Shown: positions 28,191-39,202, counted from the stretch's first letter. The stretch is 64,000 bases of DNA from an uncultured Kangiella sp. (GCA_947498625.1 CANMKR010000003.1:1-64000), one strand, 5' to 3'. Notes: generated from the sequence alone by a model not told the origin. Translations and numbers: made by a program.

Positions 28191-29875
28191 AATAGATACT
28201 CCAGCTCATTCACATTGTTCAAAACTAAATCAGCACCGTATTGATAGAGATTATCATCACCAATACCTATCGCTATTGCGCCTGCTGATTTAGCCGCCTG
28301 CATATCATCAGGCGCATCGCCTAACATCCAGACTAAATTATTCTGATAGTAGCTTTTTGCTTTTTGAATACCTTCAGGGTTGGGTTTTGACTGCGCCACA
28401 TCGTCATCACTGATGAGCAAGGTATTTCGGATTTCCAATTGATTTAATCCCTGCTCGGCTTCTGATTTGGGTCGCCCCGTAACCACTGCAGTATTTAAAG
28501 ACTTGGCTTTTGAAATAAAAACTTTTTCTGATAACTTTTGTGATAAAAAGGCTGTCTCTTTTAGGTATAAACCTTTATTGCTGGTATCGCCTAAATAAAA
28601 CCTCTGAAACACTTGTGTTACCTGCTCAATGGAAGCTGCTTTTCCTTGCAAGCGGATTAACTCTTGAGCCAATAACCAATCATTATTAAATCCACCCTGC
28701 CCTCTAACTTTAAGCACGGCTTCTCTAGTAACCGTTTTACCAGTGAACTCCTGTACCGCTTTAATGATGCACTGGTCATAGCTGCTTGAAGTATCTATCA
28801 AGACTCCATCCATATCGAAACATACCAATTCAGGCTCTAAAGCTAACCTCAATGCTAACAATAATCTGTCCATATAAATTGGGATGCCAATACGTATAGC
28901 AGAAAATTCTTTTTCAGTAGAAAGGCCCGTTAAATCGTTTTTAATTTGGATATTAAATTGATTACAAGCGCTACTAATTAACTGAAGCTGCCTAGGATCG
29001 GCTTGAATTAATATGAAATTCGCTTGGCTATCATTAATAACCAATTCAAAATTGGTCAAATAATTCACCAGTTGCTGACGATTTTCCGAGATCTTTTTGC
29101 AGTAGTTTCTCACTTCTAATTTTGCTGCATCACTAAATGCTAACTGTGCTAATTGCTCGCTTGGACGTGAAATATTAAAAGGTAATGCTAAAGCTTTAAA
29201 AGTATTGATCATTAACTCTTGCCCCATTAAGTAACCCACTCGTATACCAGCTAAACCGTATGCTTTAGATAAAGTTCTTAGTATTAAAATATTCTCAAAC
29301 TCATTTAATAATTCAACGCACTGTTGTTCTTTCTCAGTGAATTCTATGTATGCAAAATCGATAAAAACATACGCCCGCTTTTCTTTCGCTTGCTGGCATA
29401 CGGCTTTTATTTGCTCATAACTAAAAGTTTCACCACTGGGATTGTTTGGACTGGTCAGAATTAATACTGAGTTTTCGTCTATAGCTTGAATTGCTTGCTC
29501 TAAATTAATACTCAAGTCTTCATTTGGCTCTATGAGAAGGCTATCTAGCTGCCAACTATCTTTACCTACCCAATATTGACTGAATGCTGGTAATGGTAAA
29601 ATAATTTGATAATTATTGAGCTTTGCCCACTTAAACATCAATTCAATAGCTTCATCACCGCCATTGGTCAGTAAAAGCTGCTGCTCATTAATACCCAAAC
29701 TTGTCGCCGCCCTTTGCTGTAAATTGGTTTTAGATGGATACTTCCATAAGCTCTCCAACTCCACATCAATGCCTGACAACCATAATGGCAAACTATCTGA
29801 GCGCTCATTAAAGTCGAGTTTTAACGCCTTCTTAGATTGGTAGTCTAGGCATTTATCTATATTAAGCTGCTTCAT
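28187..29875 (-). CDS. hisC: HisC-HAD fusion: histidinol-phosphate aminotransferase with a C-terminal phosphatase domain
   Basis: A 562-aa fusion. Residues 1-345 are a PLP-dependent HisC aminotransferase with TSPNNPSGE, FIDFAYIEF and the PLP lysine K204 in LRTLSKAYGLAGIRVGY. Residues 350-562 are a HAD family IA hydrolase with nucleophile Asp354 and Asp356 in FDMDGVLID, VTGRPK, Lys497 in SKPNP and GDAPDD (519-524). All four HAD motifs are intact. HAD proteins of a similar subfamily occur fused to or near his genes elsewhere, and HisB here lacks a phosphatase domain. I therefore infer histidinol-phosphate phosphatase, the step directly after HisC. The gene follows hisG by 10 bp. Confidence 0.9.
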   Translation of the reverse strand: MKQLNIDKCLDYQSKKALKLDFNERSDSLPLWLSGIDVELESLWKYPSKTNLQQRAATSLGINEQQLLLTNGGDEAIELMFKWAKLNNYQIILPLPAFSQYWVGKDSWQLDSLLIEPNEDLSINLEQAIQAIDENSVLILTSPNNPSGETFSYEQIKAVCQQAKEKRAYVFIDFAYIEFTEKEQQCVELLNEFENILILRTLSKAYGLAGIRVGYLMGQELMINTFKALALPFNISRPSEQLAQLAFSDAAKLEVRNYCKKISENRQQLVNYLTNFELVINDSQANFILIQADPRQLQLISSACNQFNIQIKNDLTGLSTEKEFSAIRIGIPIYMDRLLLALRLALEPELVCFDMDGVLIDTSSSYDQCIIKAVQEFTGKTVTREAVLKVRGQGGFNNDWLLAQELIRLQGKAASIEQVTQVFQRFYLGDTSNKGLYLKETAFLSQKLSEKVFISKAKSLNTAVVTGRPKSEAEQGLNQLEIRNTLLISDDDVAQSKPNPEGIQKAKSYYQNNLVWMLGDAPDDMQAAKSAGAIAIGIGDDNLYQYGADLVLNNVNELEYLL

Positions 29876-29885
29876 ACACTTCTCC

Positions 29886-30734
29886 CTAGAGCACCTTTCT
29901 TATTGGGGTTTCTAAAATATCAGTTGCACCTGCTGATATAAGCTTAGGCAATAAGTCCTTGGTCACTTTTCTTTCTATTGCGGCTTTAATAGCAAAACCA
30001 TCTCCTTTATAAAGCTTACTAACCGTTGGCGAGCGCATAGCTGGTAACAGCGACACAATAGCTTCAACATTGTCCTGTGTGCAGTTCATTTCGAGCAACA
30101 CTCGCTTACGGCCGTTCATCACCCCACGCATCAGCAGCAATAAATCATTAATTTGTTTTTTCTTTATAGGATCATTCATCACGGCTTTGTTGGCGATAAA
30201 TTGGGTGGAGCTTTCCATGGCTGTTCCTACAATTTTCAAACGATTTGCTCGAATGGTTGAGCCGGTACTGGTATTATCAATCACCATATCGGCATCTTCA
30301 GGCGGAAAAACTTCGGTAGCGCCATAGGCTCTGAAGAGTTTGTAACTTGCGCCAATAGAATCTAAATATTTAGCTGCTATCTTCTTATATTCCGATGCGA
30401 CTATAATTTCTCGCTGCTTAATTTCTTGCCAATCCCACTCTTCAGGAATACAAGAAACAATTTTCACCGGGTTAAAACCTAAATCTTCTAATACTTCAAC
30501 ATCAGCATCTTGCTCTACTATCCAGTCCATGCCGGCAAAGCCAATATCGTGTTGACCTAAAGCAACCATTTCTGGGATATTCTGGCTTTTCAATAATTTA
30601 ACCTCGATATCGCAACCATAGAGGCTCGGTCGATAATTTCGGCTATCACCAATTAAGGTTAAACCAATATCCGATAATAACTCTTCAACCTTGTTGTAAA
30701 GTTTTCCTTTTGGGATAACCATTTTCAATGTCAT
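29886..30734 (-). CDS. hisG: ATP phosphoribosyltransferase, long form
   Basis: First and feedback-regulated step of histidine synthesis. The 282-aa product is the long HisG form, with the catalytic periplasmic-binding-protein-like domains and a C-terminal ACT-like regulatory domain (about 210-282). It therefore needs no HisZ. Motifs are VIPKGKLYNKV, IGFAGMDWIV, the PRPP-binding ADMVIDNTSTGST and a C-terminal GATDILETPIRKVL. It is the first structural gene, directly after two tandem his attenuators. Confidence 0.95.
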   Translation of the reverse strand: MTLKMVIPKGKLYNKVEELLSDIGLTLIGDSRNYRPSLYGCDIEVKLLKSQNIPEMVALGQHDIGFAGMDWIVEQDADVEVLEDLGFNPVKIVSCIPEEWDWQEIKQREIIVASEYKKIAAKYLDSIGASYKLFRAYGATEVFPPEDADMVIDNTSTGSTIRANRLKIVGTAMESSTQFIANKAVMNDPIKKKQINDLLLLMRGVMNGRKRVLLEMNCTQDNVEAIVSLLPAMRSPTVSKLYKGDGFAIKAAIERKVTKDLLPKLISAGATDILETPIRKVL

Positions 30735-30765
30735 GTCTTTCTCTCCAGTTTTTTAAATTTGCAAA

Positions 30766-30804
30766 GAAAAACCCCGTTGACCTTACGGCGCAACGGGGTT
30801 TTTC
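30766..30804 (-). terminator. his attenuator terminator 2 (proximal to hisG)
   Basis: On the minus strand the stem is AAAAACCCCGTTG, an 11-nt loop, CAACGGGGTTTTT, an intrinsic terminator 32 bp before hisG. A CAACGG segment inside leader peptide 2 (near 30843) is complementary to CCGTTG of this stem. That complementarity would form the antiterminator when ribosomes stall on the His codons. Confidence 0.85.
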
Positions 30805-30827
30805 AAAATTCGTAATCTAGTTAAATA

Positions 30828-30896
30828 CTACCAATCCCACCGTTGCTTTAGCAAAGTGTGATGATGGTGATGAGTAGTATTTAGTTGATAGTTCAT
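30828..30896 (-). CDS. hisL: his operon leader peptide 2
   Basis: A 22-codon reading frame: MNYQLNTT, five consecutive histidines (CAT CAC CAT CAT CAC), then TLLKQRWDW and TAG. A 9-bp inverted repeat AAATACTAC ... GTAGTATTT surrounds the His codons, and TTGC-TAAA-GCAA lies within it, giving a pause hairpin. The terminator follows 24 bp later. This is a standard His-codon attenuator. The ribosome-binding site is weak (TTGAGA). Confidence 0.85.
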   Translation of the reverse strand: MNYQLNTTHHHHHTLLKQRWDW

Positions 30897-30920
30897 ATTT
30901 TCTCAATTTTCTTTAAACAT

Positions 30921-30949
30921 AAAAAAAGCCCCGCTATTTGCGGGGCTTT
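30921..30949 (-). terminator. his attenuator terminator 1 (distal)
   Basis: On the minus strand: AAAGCCCCGC, loop AAATA, GCGGGGCTTTTTTT, a strong intrinsic terminator. The GCGGGG at the end of leader peptide 1 is complementary to CCCCGC of this stem, which gives an antiterminator alternative. No gene lies between it and leader peptide 2. Confidence 0.88.
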
Positions 30950-30980
30950 AAAATTCTTAATTAGATTATTTTAAGCAATA

Positions 30981-31040
30981 TCACCCCGCCATCATGCTAG
31001 TATGATGGTGATGATGGTTTTGTGCTTTTAAAATAATCAT
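30981..31040 (-). CDS. hisL: his operon leader peptide 1
   Basis: A 19-codon reading frame: MIILKAQN, five consecutive histidines (CAT CAT CAC CAT CAT), TSMMAG, TGA. The CATCAT codons can pair with the two ATG codons (CATCAT-ACTAGC-ATGATG), giving the pause hairpin. No Shine-Dalgarno sequence is visible, and the predicted transcription start lies at or next to this ATG, so the leader message may be leaderless. Confidence 0.85.
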   Translation of the reverse strand: MIILKAQNHHHHHTSMMAG

Positions 31041-31046
31041 GTTGCT

Positions 31047-31075
31047 AATGTAATTAAGCTCATTGTTGTTGTCAA
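31047..31075 (-). promoter_or_regulatory. Probable his operon promoter
   Basis: On the minus strand: TTGACA (31075-31070), 17-bp spacer, TACATT (31052-31047). It is the best sigma-70 match between glnK and the leader peptides. No terminator is visible after glnK, so read-through from amt-glnK is also possible. Confidence 0.55.
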
Positions 31076-31119
31076 CGCTTATTTAAAATAATTCTTATAT
31101 AATTGTAACCATAGGTAAG

Positions 31120-31461
<342 letters not shown>

Positions 31462-31468
31462 TCACTCC

Positions 31469-32710
31469 CTAACCGTTGGTAAATTCTGGATAAGCTTCTA
31501 AGCCACACTCTTCAATATCAGCTCCACGATATTCATGCTCTTCATCTATACGGATGCCAATAGTTTTTTTGATCAAATACCAAGCAATAAAACTGGTGCT
31601 AAAAGTCCAGCTAATAATCACCACAATACCCACTAATTGGTTGATTAGGGTTACATCTGAATTAGTGTAAGCCACAGCCAATAACCCCCAGATACCGGCT
31701 ATACCATGTACTGAAATAGCACCTACCGGATCATCCACTTTGATTTTGTCAAAAAGGACAATGGATATCACGACTAACACACCGCCTATCAAGCCAATTG
31801 CTGCAGCCAACCAAGGGGATGTTGAAACAGGATCAGCTGTAATTGAAACTAATCCAGCCAAAGCGCCATTCAAGATCATCGTTAAATCAGCTTTGCCATA
31901 ACGCATTTTAGTCAGCAACAAGGCTCCAATAGCACCAGCGGCTGCGGCAGTATTGGTATTTAAAAGCACCAAGGCCACACTATTAGCACTAGATACGTCA
32001 GAAATTTTTAATACTGAGCCACCATTAAACCCAAACCAACCCATCCATAAAATCAATGTTCCTAGTGTTGCTAAGGGGATGTTAGCTCCAGGAAAAGCTT
32101 TAACTTCACCCTTTTTACCATACTTGCCTTTCCTTGGGCCTAATAACAATACGCCTGCAAATGCTGCAGTAGCGCCAAACAAATGGACCACTCCTGAACC
32201 TGCAAAGTCATAAAAGCCCTGTTGTTCTAAGAAACCTAAACCCCATTTCCAATAGCCCTGTATCGGATATATAAAAGCCGTAAGTATCACTGCAAAGATC
32301 AAGAATGACCAAAGTTTCATTCTCTCGGCAACGGCTCCTGAAACAATAGACATAGCGGTGGCCACAAAAACCAATTGAAAAAAGATATTAGCCATTTTGG
32401 AAAAAACCAATTTGCTATCAGTGGCAACTTGCTGGGAGCTATTATCTACAAAATCTACGCCTGATAATCCAGGCCACCAAGAATTTATTGCCGCCGAGGG
32501 ATACATCAGTTCGTATCCGATAAATAAATAAGTCAGGCTGGCAATTGAAAATAAAGCGATATTTTTTGTCAGTATTTCTACTGTATTTTTCGAACGGACT
32601 AGACCAGCCTCTAGCATTGTAAAGCCAGCGGTCATCCACATTACCAACACAGCAAAACTAAGAATATAAAAAGTGTTTAGAGCGTAACTAAGCCCAGTAA
32701 TAGCTTCCAT
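31469..32710 (-). CDS. amtB: Ammonium transporter
   Basis: An inner-membrane ammonium channel of the Amt/Rh family with about eleven hydrophobic segments. Pore histidines are visible in DFAGSGVVHLFGATAAFAG and ISVHGIAGIWG, and the N-terminal signature is WMTAGFTMLEAGLVR. I start at the ATG at 32710 (MEAITGLSYALNTFY, 413 aa) with GGGGATC upstream; an ATG at 32722 adds four residues. There is no cleavable signal peptide as in E. coli AmtB. The upstream region carries an NtrC-type site, consistent with nitrogen control. Confidence 0.93.
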   Translation of the reverse strand: MEAITGLSYALNTFYILSFAVLVMWMTAGFTMLEAGLVRSKNTVEILTKNIALFSIASLTYLFIGYELMYPSAAINSWWPGLSGVDFVDNSSQQVATDSKLVFSKMANIFFQLVFVATAMSIVSGAVAERMKLWSFLIFAVILTAFIYPIQGYWKWGLGFLEQQGFYDFAGSGVVHLFGATAAFAGVLLLGPRKGKYGKKGEVKAFPGANIPLATLGTLILWMGWFGFNGGSVLKISDVSSANSVALVLLNTNTAAAAGAIGALLLTKMRYGKADLTMILNGALAGLVSITADPVSTSPWLAAAIGLIGGVLVVISIVLFDKIKVDDPVGAISVHGIAGIWGLLAVAYTNSDVTLINQLVGIVVIISWTFSTSFIAWYLIKKTIGIRIDEEHEYRGADIEECGLEAYPEFTNG

Positions 32711-32746
32711 CAGGATCCCCATGTTTTGTTTTCATTATTTTTAACA

Positions 32747-32757
32747 TGGTCTGACCA
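32747..32757. promoter_or_regulatory. Perfect 11-bp palindrome upstream of amtB
   Basis: TGGTC-T-GACCA lies about 40 bp upstream of the amtB start. It could be an operator for an unidentified regulator. A sigma-54 -24/-12 element would be expected about here, but the -12 part does not match. Confidence 0.3.
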
Positions 32758-32786
32758 GCATTGGTAGTTAGTGGACTTACACTTGC

Positions 32787-32801
32787 GCACCTTTTTGGTG
32801 C
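32787..32801. promoter_or_regulatory. NtrC-type binding site upstream of amtB
   Basis: GCACC-TTTTT-GGTGC, a perfect inverted repeat matching the NtrC consensus core (TGCACC N5 GGTGCA). It lies about 80 bp upstream of the amtB start, where an enhancer site is expected. Confidence 0.6.
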
Positions 32802-32986
32802 AACGAGGGTTGATTGTAAAAGAGAGTTATAAAATTGCATATAAAGTGATAAAGGATTTTAGATAAACCTTAATGAATCGAATATAAACCGATCCTATTC
32901 TGGTATAAAAATACTAATATACGAAGGTAATCGTTAAACTTTTCGAACTTTGAGGACTGGTTTATAAGCTAAAATATAAACTCAGA

Positions 32987-33679
32987 CTAGCTAGCGAGGA
33001 TAACTGAGGCTAATAGCAGATCTTCCTGCTCAGTAATTTTGATGTTGCGACGAGAGCCCGTAACAAGAGCTGGACGATAACCTTGAGACTCCATGGCCGA
33101 GGATTCATCGGTAACCTCAAAACTATCAGCTAGAGCATGTTTGATACAGCTTTGTAAGTTTTTACAAGGAAAAAACTGAGGTGTTTGGGCTAACCATATT
33201 GCCTCACGCTTGATGGTTCTATCAATCGTTTGCGTCTTATCCACAAACTTGACGGTATCATAAGAAGGGACCGCTAATATAACTCCATCTGGGGAGGTAT
33301 CTCTAGCATGAAGCAGGTTATCAATGTGCAAAGTATATAAACATGGTCTAGCTGCATCATGTACCATCACCCAATCTTCAGCACCACCATTTTGCTGGAT
33401 ATACTCTAGCCCAGCCAGAACAGAATCTGCCCTTTCTTCGCCACCCGTTACTGTAACTATTTTTGGGTCTTTTGCCATTGATAGCTTATGCCAACGATCG
33501 TCATCAGGATGCAAAACTATAATAACTTTATGGATCTGAGGATGCTTAAGGAAATTACTAGCGCTATGCTCAAGGATAGTTTTGCTACCAATTTCAAGGT
33601 ATTGCTTAGGGATATCAGAACCCATTCGACTACCAATACCCGCTGCTGGAATAATCGCCCAGATATTGTTATGAACCAT
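32987..33679 (-). CDS. ispD: 2-C-methyl-D-erythritol 4-phosphate cytidylyltransferase
   Basis: Third enzyme of the MEP isoprenoid pathway. The 230-aa product has the CTP-binding loop PAAGIGSRMGSDIPKQY, the VHDAARPCL segment, RTIKREAIWLAQTPQFF and the terminal NIKITEQEDL. All are family hallmarks. It follows ftsB by 3 bp, the conserved ftsB-ispD pair. In most gammaproteobacteria ispF comes next; here a 264-bp gap and then amt-glnK and the his operon intervene. No terminator is visible downstream. Confidence 0.96.
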   Translation of the reverse strand: MVHNNIWAIIPAAGIGSRMGSDIPKQYLEIGSKTILEHSASNFLKHPQIHKVIIVLHPDDDRWHKLSMAKDPKIVTVTGGEERADSVLAGLEYIQQNGGAEDWVMVHDAARPCLYTLHIDNLLHARDTSPDGVILAVPSYDTVKFVDKTQTIDRTIKREAIWLAQTPQFFPCKNLQSCIKHALADSFEVTDESSAMESQGYRPALVTGSRRNIKITEQEDLLLASVILAS

Positions 33680-33682
33680 CGA

Positions 33683-33970
33683 TTATTGCTCTTCGTTTTG
33701 TGGGGCTAAGATACGAAAGAAAACTTCGCCTTCTTTGATCATACCAAGCTGGTAACGAGCACGCTCCTCTACCGAGTCAGTACCTTTTCGTAACCCTTTT
33801 ATCTCAGCCAACAACTTTTGATTGCGTTGTGAGAATTCTGCGTTTTTGATTTTTATCTCTTCAATTTTGTTGTGCTGCAACTGAATTTTTTGAAAAGAAG
33901 ACTGGCCGAACCAAATTCGGTATTGTAGTGATATAAAAATCACCAATAATATTGCAGCCATCCACTTCAT
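33683..33970 (-). CDS. ftsB: Cell division protein FtsB
   Basis: A small bitopic divisome protein, 95 aa, with an N-terminal transmembrane helix (about 4-20). A periplasmic leucine-zipper-like coiled coil follows (about 28-62), ending in the family pattern ERARYQLGMIKEGEVFFRI. It partners with FtsL and FtsQ to activate septal peptidoglycan synthesis. It lies between eno and ispD, the conserved place. Confidence 0.92.
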   Translation of the reverse strand: MKWMAAILLVIFISLQYRIWFGQSSFQKIQLQHNKIEEIKIKNAEFSQRNQKLLAEIKGLRKGTDSVEERARYQLGMIKEGEVFFRILAPQNEEQ

Positions 33971-34011
33971 AGTGCTTACTCTATCAAAAAAATTTCACTT
34001 ACAAAATAAAT

Positions 34012-34032
34012 AAGGGCTCAAAATGAGCCCTT
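34012..34032 (-). terminator. Hairpin between eno and ftsB
   Basis: AAGGGCTCA, AAA, TGAGCCCTT, followed on the minus strand by an interrupted T-tract (ATTTATTTT). It is probably a partial terminator after eno. Confidence 0.55.
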
Positions 34033-34035
34033 TAA

Positions 34036-35322
<1,287 letters not shown>

Positions 35323-35355
35323 TCAAGGATAAACAATAAACTAAGTACCAATATT

Positions 35356-36216
35356 TTAAATTAAATCGCCATCACCGAATTCAGTAATAGTGTCTTCAAC
35401 GAAACCAACTTTCTTTACAACTGCGTCTAACTCTTTCATCACCGTTAGCATTTCTTCAATGCGGTACATTGGGAAAGAATTTGGACCATCACATTTAGCA
35501 ATGGCTGGATCTGGGTGTGATTCCATAAAGACGCCCGATACACCTGCAGCAATTGCAGCACGAGTTAATACAGGAATCACCTCTCGTAAGCCGCCAGAAG
35601 AGGCACCTTGGCCGCCTGGCAATTGAGCCGAGTGGGTTGCATCATAAACAATGGGAACTCCCGATTCGCGCATGATAGACAAGGCGCGCATATCAGAAAC
35701 CAGATTGTTATAACCAAATGAAACGCCACGTTCGCAGATCATGATATTTTCATTACCCGTTTCCTTGGCCTTGTCTATGACATTTTTCATATCCCAAGGT
35801 GATAAGAATTGGCCTTTTTTGATATTAACGGGAATACCTGGCTCGCAAACTTTACGAATAAAATTGGTTTGACGACATAAAAATGCAGGCGTTTGCATCA
35901 CATCAACGACGTTCGCCACTTCATGCATTGGAGTATCTTCATGCACGTCCGTTAAGACCGCAACACCTACTTGATCTTTTACTTTTTGTAAAATATTCAG
36001 GCCATTTTCTAAACCTGGTCCGCGAAAACTTTTACTTGAGGAACGATTGGCCTTATCAAATGAAGATTTATAAATATAAGGAATTTCTAGTTTATCAGTT
36101 ATTTCTTTCATGTAGCCCGCTGTATCGATTGCTAACTGCTCGCTCTCGATAACACAGGGGCCACAGATCAAGAAAAACGGTTTATCTAGTCCAACTTCCC
36201 AATCCAATAACTTCAT
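35356..36216 (-). CDS. kdsA: 3-deoxy-8-phosphooctulonate synthase
   Basis: Condenses PEP and arabinose-5-phosphate to Kdo-8-phosphate for lipopolysaccharide core synthesis. The 286-aa product has [51 protein letters not shown] and [14 protein letters not shown]. These are typical KdsA motifs, and the KANRSS segment fits the metal-independent class. It lies between pyrG and eno, as in many gammaproteobacteria. Confidence 0.97.
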   Translation of the reverse strand: MKLLDWEVGLDKPFFLICGPCVIESEQLAIDTAGYMKEITDKLEIPYIYKSSFDKANRSSSKSFRGPGLENGLNILQKVKDQVGVAVLTDVHEDTPMHEVANVVDVMQTPAFLCRQTNFIRKVCEPGIPVNIKKGQFLSPWDMKNVIDKAKETGNENIMICERGVSFGYNNLVSDMRALSIMRESGVPIVYDATHSAQLPGGQGASSGGLREVIPVLTRAAIAAGVSGVFMESHPDPAIAKCDGPNSFPMYRIEEMLTVMKELDAVVKKVGFVEDTITEFGDGDLI

Positions 36217-36243
36217 ATTACAACCTTGCTGTTAAGCACTATT

Positions 36244-37884
<1,641 letters not shown>

Positions 37885-37921
37885 TCAACCGATTATCGCT
37901 AAATTTATAAATACCAATAGC

Positions 37922-38027
37922 AAAACCGCCAAATAGTTCCAATAGCTTGGAAAGCCTTGTTATTAGCGGTTTTAACGAATTCTATTATTACAGTTTGGCT
38001 TGTATTGAGTCTATTAATCAAGCCAAA
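37922..38027 (-). promoter_or_regulatory. Structured 5' leader of pyrG, candidate cis-regulatory RNA
   Basis: Two stem-loops lie between the putative promoter and the pyrG start. The first is TTTGGCTTG (38027-38019 arm with 38002-37994), a 9-bp perfect stem with a 16-nt loop. The second has outer arms AAAACCGC and GCGGTTTT (37973-37966 with 37929-37922) enclosing a perfect inner hairpin TTCCAA-GCTA-TTGGAA (37952-37937). The second ends in four T residues. No reading frame of note lies in it. The function is unknown; pyrimidine-responsive control is an inference only. Confidence 0.4.
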
Positions 38028-38064
38028 TGTCATTGAGAAGAAAGGACTCTCAGGACGGGAAAAT

Positions 38065-38073
38065 ATTATAGCA
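38065..38073 (-). promoter_or_regulatory. Extended -10 promoter, probably for pyrG
   Basis: TGC-TATAAT on the minus strand, a consensus extended -10, about 190 bp upstream of the pyrG ATG. No good -35 is present. The remaining part of the 37876-38190 gap shows no gene. Confidence 0.5.
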
Positions 38074-38190
38074 AAAAGGTCCGATGATTGGCGAGGAGTT
38101 TTTTAACTCAGGTTGTTACATCAAATCTTCGAACAGCATTCATGCTTTTATTGTTAATTTCTATATATTGCAAACTTAGGATATTATGGC

Positions 38191-39202
38191 TTGGCAATCG
38201 GAGAATGCGATTTGGAATCAAGAAGTGTACACAAAAATGAGCAGGCGCTTGATTTTCGAGTGACCATAACGCTTGCGACTGCATTAACCGCGGTCGTTTT
38301 GATGCTACCGTTCTCGATAAATAATTTTTTACAAGGTCGTTATCAGATGGGGATAACTTCTACATTGATTGTAATTATTTTATTAGGGATAGCATGGCTA
38401 ATTAAAATAGAACGACTCAAGCCACTAGTTACTTCTTGTATCCTCATACCTTCAATATTAATCTTTCTATACCTTTCTATTCAAAACCAAGGAATTATTG
38501 GCATACTTTGGTCTTTCCCGGCATTATTATCTTTTTATACCATGTTACCCGAAAAGCACGCCTGGGTAGCTAATACTTTACTCTTTGCTTTGCTTAGTAT
38601 CCTTGTGTGGGGTCACTTCAGTTACGAGGTATCACTGCGTATCGGTTTTACCTTTGCTGCTACTAGCATTTTTTTCCATCATTTTTACCCGCGTGATTAC
38701 TACACAACAAGACAAATTAAAAAAAGCAGCAGTAACGGATCCATTAACAGGGGTACTCAACAGAACACTGCTAAGTCAAACCTTGAATCACCTAACCTCA
38801 CAATGCAGACGTTCGGATACTCCTCTATCATTCTTAACCATAGACATCGACCATTTTAAGAATATTAACGATGAATATGGGCATAGTGTGGGCGACTCAG
38901 TGTTAGAGTACTTAGGCTCATTGTTAAATAATTCGATCTGAAAGAGCGACTATGTATTTAGGCTTGGAGGAGAAGAGTTTTTAATCGCTTTGTATAATTC
39001 TAAGCAGCAGGACACCACTGTTTTTGCCGATAAGCTTAGAGTTAACATTGCTCAAAATTCTTACCTCAAAAACTATAGAGTTACAGTAAGCATAGGTGTT
39101 GCCAACCTAATTAATAATCAAGATTGGAAAACCTTACTCAAAGAAAGTGATGATAATCTTTATAAAGCCAAACAAACCGGCCGAAATAAAGTCGTAGGAT
39201 AA
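38191..39202 (+). pseudogene. Broken membrane diguanylate cyclase (GGDEF)
   Basis: The gene once encoded a protein with about six transmembrane segments followed by a GGDEF domain. The membrane part is in one frame up to a run of seven T (near 38670-38677). From there the homologous sequence (FSIIFTRVITTQQDKLKKAA, DPLTGVLNR, IDIDHFKNINDEYGH) continues in the next frame. That second frame is then cut by TGA at 38939, exactly where an Arg (CGA) would continue into RKSDYVFRLGGEEF. The GGEEF active site, SIGVAN and the final YKAKQTGRNKV follow in the same frame. One frameshift and one nonsense change indicate a recent pseudogene. The start is uncertain: TTG 38191 in frame, ATG 38186 out of frame. 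Confidence 0.85.

Noticed and set aside
30896-31040. Second his leader as leader of a separate, lost gene
   Set aside because: There is no coding remnant between terminator 1 and leader 2 (25 bp only), so both units must belong to hisG.
32747-32770. Sigma-54 promoter before amtB
   Set aside because: The -24 GG is present but the -12 GC is not at the required spacing, so I list only the NtrC-type site and the palindrome.
38186-39202. Programmed frameshifting or stop-codon readthrough in the GGDEF gene
   Set aside because: A T7 run can slip, but the second break is a TGA replacing a conserved Arg with no readthrough signal. Two independent lesions are better explained by decay.
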